From NCBI RefSeq assembly GCF_900636765.1, contig NZ_LR134313.1, positions 372,001-436,000 of the forward strand: a stretch of 64,000 nucleotides of DNA, in the 5' to 3' direction. Within the stretch, counting starts at the first letter, position 1. Every line of letters starts with the position of its first letter. A model generated the notes under the pieces. The model saw only the letters and a list, made by a program, of their open reading frames with translations. It made no database searches and was not told where the DNA came from. The DNA is from Neisseria canis. Lineage in GTDB: Bacteria > Pseudomonadota > Gammaproteobacteria > Burkholderiales > Neisseriaceae. This document shows positions 62,435 to 64,000 of this stretch, piece after piece. The position numbers and the translations under genes are program-made.

Positions 62435-62986
62435 TCATCTGAATATTTGCTGCAAATATTCAATATAATTTTGAGCACTACGATCAATTTTGCGCAAAGC
62501 TTCATCATCGTAAGCCGCATGGCTGTCGATGCCGTAAAAGACAAAAGGTGCTTGATAAGCGGCTTTTATATATTTGGCCGTTAACTCAAAAGGGGACAAT
62601 ATTTCCGGCAGCGTTATACCCCAACTCCCTTGCTGCGAATAATCTTGGGCAGAAATACCCGTCGAAACCGCCAATCCTATTTTTTTATCGCGCAATTTAT
62701 TGCCGTGAACGCCATATGCCCAACCATAAGTCAATACCTCATCAAGCCACTGCTTCAATAACGGCGGGCTGTTGAACCAATAAACGGGAAACTGCAAGAC
62801 AAGATTCTCATGGCATTCGACCAACTCTTGTTCGAATAATTTGTCAATGCAACGATCGGGATAACTCCGGTAAAGTTCGTGTATCGTAAATGTTTCCGGG
62901 TATTTTTCCAGCTCCCTAATCCAACGTGAGTTGACAGTTGAATGCTCAATGTCCGGATGGGCCACAATAATTAAAGTTTTTTTCAT
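62435..62986 (-). CDS. NAD(P)H:quinone oxidoreductase, flavodoxin-like fold
   Basis: 183 residues, Flavodoxin_2 family (KefF/MdaB/YwrO type). Landmarks: LIIVAHPDIEHSTVNSRW, NLVLQFPVYWFNSPPLLKQWLDEVLTYGWAYG and the GxxxxD-type C-terminus. It reduces quinones or electrophiles with FMN or FAD. It lies two genes away from an HxlR-type regulator that is divergent to this strand, an arrangement common for quinone-stress loci. Confidence 0.83.
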   Translation of the reverse strand: MKKTLIIVAHPDIEHSTVNSRWIRELEKYPETFTIHELYRSYPDRCIDKLFEQELVECHENLVLQFPVYWFNSPPLLKQWLDEVLTYGWAYGVHGNKLRDKKIGLAVSTGISAQDYSQQGSWGITLPEILSPFELTAKYIKAAYQAPFVFYGIDSHAAYDDEALRKIDRSAQNYIEYLQQIFR

Positions 62987-63015
62987 ATTATATTCTCTTA
63001 CTCATAGATATTCTT

Positions 63016-63027
63016 TTCAGACAAGCA
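63016..63027 (-). repeat. DUS with one mismatch
   Basis: TTCAGACAAGCA, 10 nt beyond the stop of the SnoaL-like gene. Confidence 0.5.
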
Positions 63028-63036
63028 TTCTTCAAA

Positions 63037-63414
63037 TTAAGCCATCACTACGGCATGTTCCCGAAAAACCTGCCAACGGCCTGCTTCTTGCCTGAGCATC
63101 AAAGAAAAAACGATGGTTTGCCCGCCCGCTCCCAAGTCTACATTTCGGGTAACAATCACATAGCCCGTATTACCTTGTTCGCCGACGTAATCAAACCGGG
63201 CTTCGGTGCTGAGCGCTGCCGAGCCTTCCTCCAAACGCCTGCGGAAAAATGCCATATTCTGTTCGTAATCGAACTGTGCCGTTTCTCCGTTAGGCTGCAC
63301 GATAATGATGCGTAAATCAGATGTGTAATATTGCGCCAACTCGTCCAAGCGGTAGTGGCAGCCGGCATCTATCAGTTTTTTCACGGTTTGAATCAAAGGG
63401 TGGGTGAGGTTCAT
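63037..63414 (-). CDS. SnoaL/NTF2-like protein
   Basis: 125 residues. The pattern VKKLIDAGCHYRLDELAQYYTSDLRIIIVQPNGE, a middle helix (QNMAFFRRRLEEG) and four C-terminal strands ending WQVFREHAVVMA fits an NTF2-like cone fold (DUF4440/SnoaL). No catalytic residues can be assigned. It is upstream of the quinone reductase on the same strand (50-nt gap) and divergent from the HxlR gene, so the three probably form one regulated locus. Confidence 0.7.
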   Translation of the reverse strand: MNLTHPLIQTVKKLIDAGCHYRLDELAQYYTSDLRIIIVQPNGETAQFDYEQNMAFFRRRLEEGSAALSTEARFDYVGEQGNTGYVIVTRNVDLGAGGQTIVFSLMLRQEAGRWQVFREHAVVMA

Positions 63415-63426
63415 TTTTCTATCCTG

Positions 63427-63454
63427 TTGCGAATCATGCGTATCAGCATATAAT
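63427..63454 (+). promoter_or_regulatory. Promoter candidate for the HxlR-type gene
   Basis: TTGCGA (63427-63432), 16-bp spacer, TATAAT (63449-63454). The predicted start near 63461 is followed by the inverted repeat at 63472-63498. Confidence 0.45.
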
Positions 63455-63471
63455 CGGCTTACAGGTTTAAC

Positions 63472-63498
63472 AAGTACGCACGTTTAGGTTAGGTACTT
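63472..63498. promoter_or_regulatory. Inverted repeat, probable HxlR-type operator
   Basis: AAGTAC (63472-63477) and GTACTT (63493-63498) are perfect arms separated by 15 bp, between the divergent SnoaL-like and HxlR genes. TAC/GTA half sites are typical of YodB/HxlR operators. Confidence 0.45.
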
Positions 63499-63516
63499 AC
63501 CCAAAGGAGAGTGTAA

Positions 63517-63867
63517 ATGATTAAAACACCTTGTAATCCGTTGGTTACAGATTTGGCCGACACCGGATTCGGTTACACTTTGTCGCTGATTGGCGGCAAA
63601 TACAAAATGCTGATTATGTATTGGTTGCATAAAAACCCGCCGGTTATGCGTTTTAACGAGCTAAAGCGCTGCGTCGGCAGCATTTCTTTCAAAACCCTTT
63701 CCAGCACTTTGAAAGAGTTGGAAAACGACGGCTTGGTTATCCGTACCGAATATCCGCAAGTGCCGCCTAAAGTAGAATACGGCCTGTCTGAAAAAGGGCA
63801 GTCGCTGATGCCCGTATTGGACATGATGTGCCGCTGGGGCAACGAACAGAAAAACATGCCTGTCTGA
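63517..63867 (+). CDS. HxlR-family regulator with N-terminal cysteine (YodB/QorR-like)
   Basis: 116 residues. Winged helix: GYTLSLIGGKYKMLIMYWL, MRFNELKRCVGSISFKTLSSTLKELENDGLVIR and YGLSEKGQSLMPVL. Cys6 (MIKTPCN) is the position of the redox switch in YodB and related quinone sensors. The neighbouring quinone reductase is a fitting target. The last three residues (MPV) and the stop codon are encoded by a DUS (63857-63868). Ribosome site AAAGGAGAG precedes the ATG. Confidence 0.88.
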   Translation: MIKTPCNPLVTDLADTGFGYTLSLIGGKYKMLIMYWLHKNPPVMRFNELKRCVGSISFKTLSSTLKELENDGLVIRTEYPQVPPKVEYGLSEKGQSLMPVLDMMCRWGNEQKNMPV

Positions 63868-63887
63868 AAAAGTTTTTCAGACAGGCG
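63857..63887. terminator. Inverted TG-DUS pair overlapping the HxlR stop codon
   Basis: TGCCTGTCTGAA (63857-63868) contains the TGA stop; TTCAGACAGGCG (one mismatch) follows at 63876-63887. Confidence 0.7.
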
Positions 63888-63946
63888 TCATATTGCATTA
63901 CAATCACATGCTTTATGAAATACACGCTTAACAAGGAATCCGATTC

Positions 63947-64000
63947 ATGACATGGAATGCGGCAGAGAGCGCCGGCCTTTACGGCATCCGCCACTGGGGC
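63947..64000 (+). CDS. speA: Probable biosynthetic arginine decarboxylase SpeA, N-terminal fragment
   Basis: 18 codons reach the window edge: MTWNAAESAGLYGIRHWG. An AAGGAATC ribosome site precedes the ATG. The spacing of Tyr and the His/Trp-Trp-Gly segment resembles the N-terminus of SpeA (YNIAWWG in E. coli). The call rests on this short stretch only. Confidence 0.45.
   Translation, partial: MTWNAAESAGLYGIRHWG

Overview
The window is a stretch of a Neisseriaceae chromosome. The gene order is neisserial: bamE/fur, the murC-ddl-ftsQ-ftsA-ftsZ end of the division cluster, pilZ-holB-tmk, and metE/metR. The dominant DNA uptake sequence (DUS) is TGCCTGTCTGAA, with roughly 60-70 copies counted by eye, mostly as inverted pairs behind genes. 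From memory this is the 'TG-wad' dialect described for Neisseria wadsworthii, so a N. wadsworthii-like species is the best guess; the species name is inference. Two Correia elements (CREE) support the genus.

Layout: 1-9.8 kb holds bamE (partial), fur, aat, dapD, the tamA-tamB outer-membrane assembly pair, a DUF302 lipoprotein and a rhodanese. 10-17.5 kb holds sstT, a fermentative L-lactate dehydrogenase with a lactate permease behind an FNR-like site, an exported protein and metE. 17.9-26.6 kb holds a MAPEG protein, cytochrome c', and then a one-strand cluster that matches the complete trans-4-hydroxy-L-proline degradation route: AraC-type regulator, epimerase, D-amino-acid dehydrogenase, DapA-family deaminase, aldehyde dehydrogenase and a sodium:amino acid symporter. 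26.8-36 kb holds an LEA-like repeat lipoprotein, DUF4112, a betB-like dehydrogenase, a dispersin-like GH20 hexosaminidase, sodA with a Fur box, a lipoprotein, a methyltransferase, an aromatic amino acid permease and tRNA-Asn. 36-43 kb holds rlmH, rsfS and the division genes. 43.4-49 kb holds thiamine genes (thiG, thiS, thiO) with yciA, a Pyr_excise protein and metR, then moaA. 49-64 kb holds yccS, waaA, a LytTR response regulator, tRNA-fMet, an IS1595-type remnant, tatD, pilZ, holB, tmk, sodC, a lipase-like hydrolase, an alcohol dehydrogenase, an inositol monophosphatase family gene, rsmE, a quinone oxidoreductase/HxlR regulator locus and the first codons of a probable speA.

Three layers of small repeats overlie the genes: TG-type DUS; a patch at about 20.66-29.66 kb where the DUS switch to the AG/AT dialects (AGGCCGTCTGAA / ATGCCGTCTGAA); and a family of 58-141 bp MITE-like elements with Correia-like ends, whose longer members enclose one or two copies of a palindromic core (ATACTCGGGCTTGACCCGAG). 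The dialect patch covers most of the hydroxyproline genes and the betB-like gene and suggests import from another Neisseria lineage. No CRISPR array, prophage, rRNA operon or intact insertion sequence was seen.
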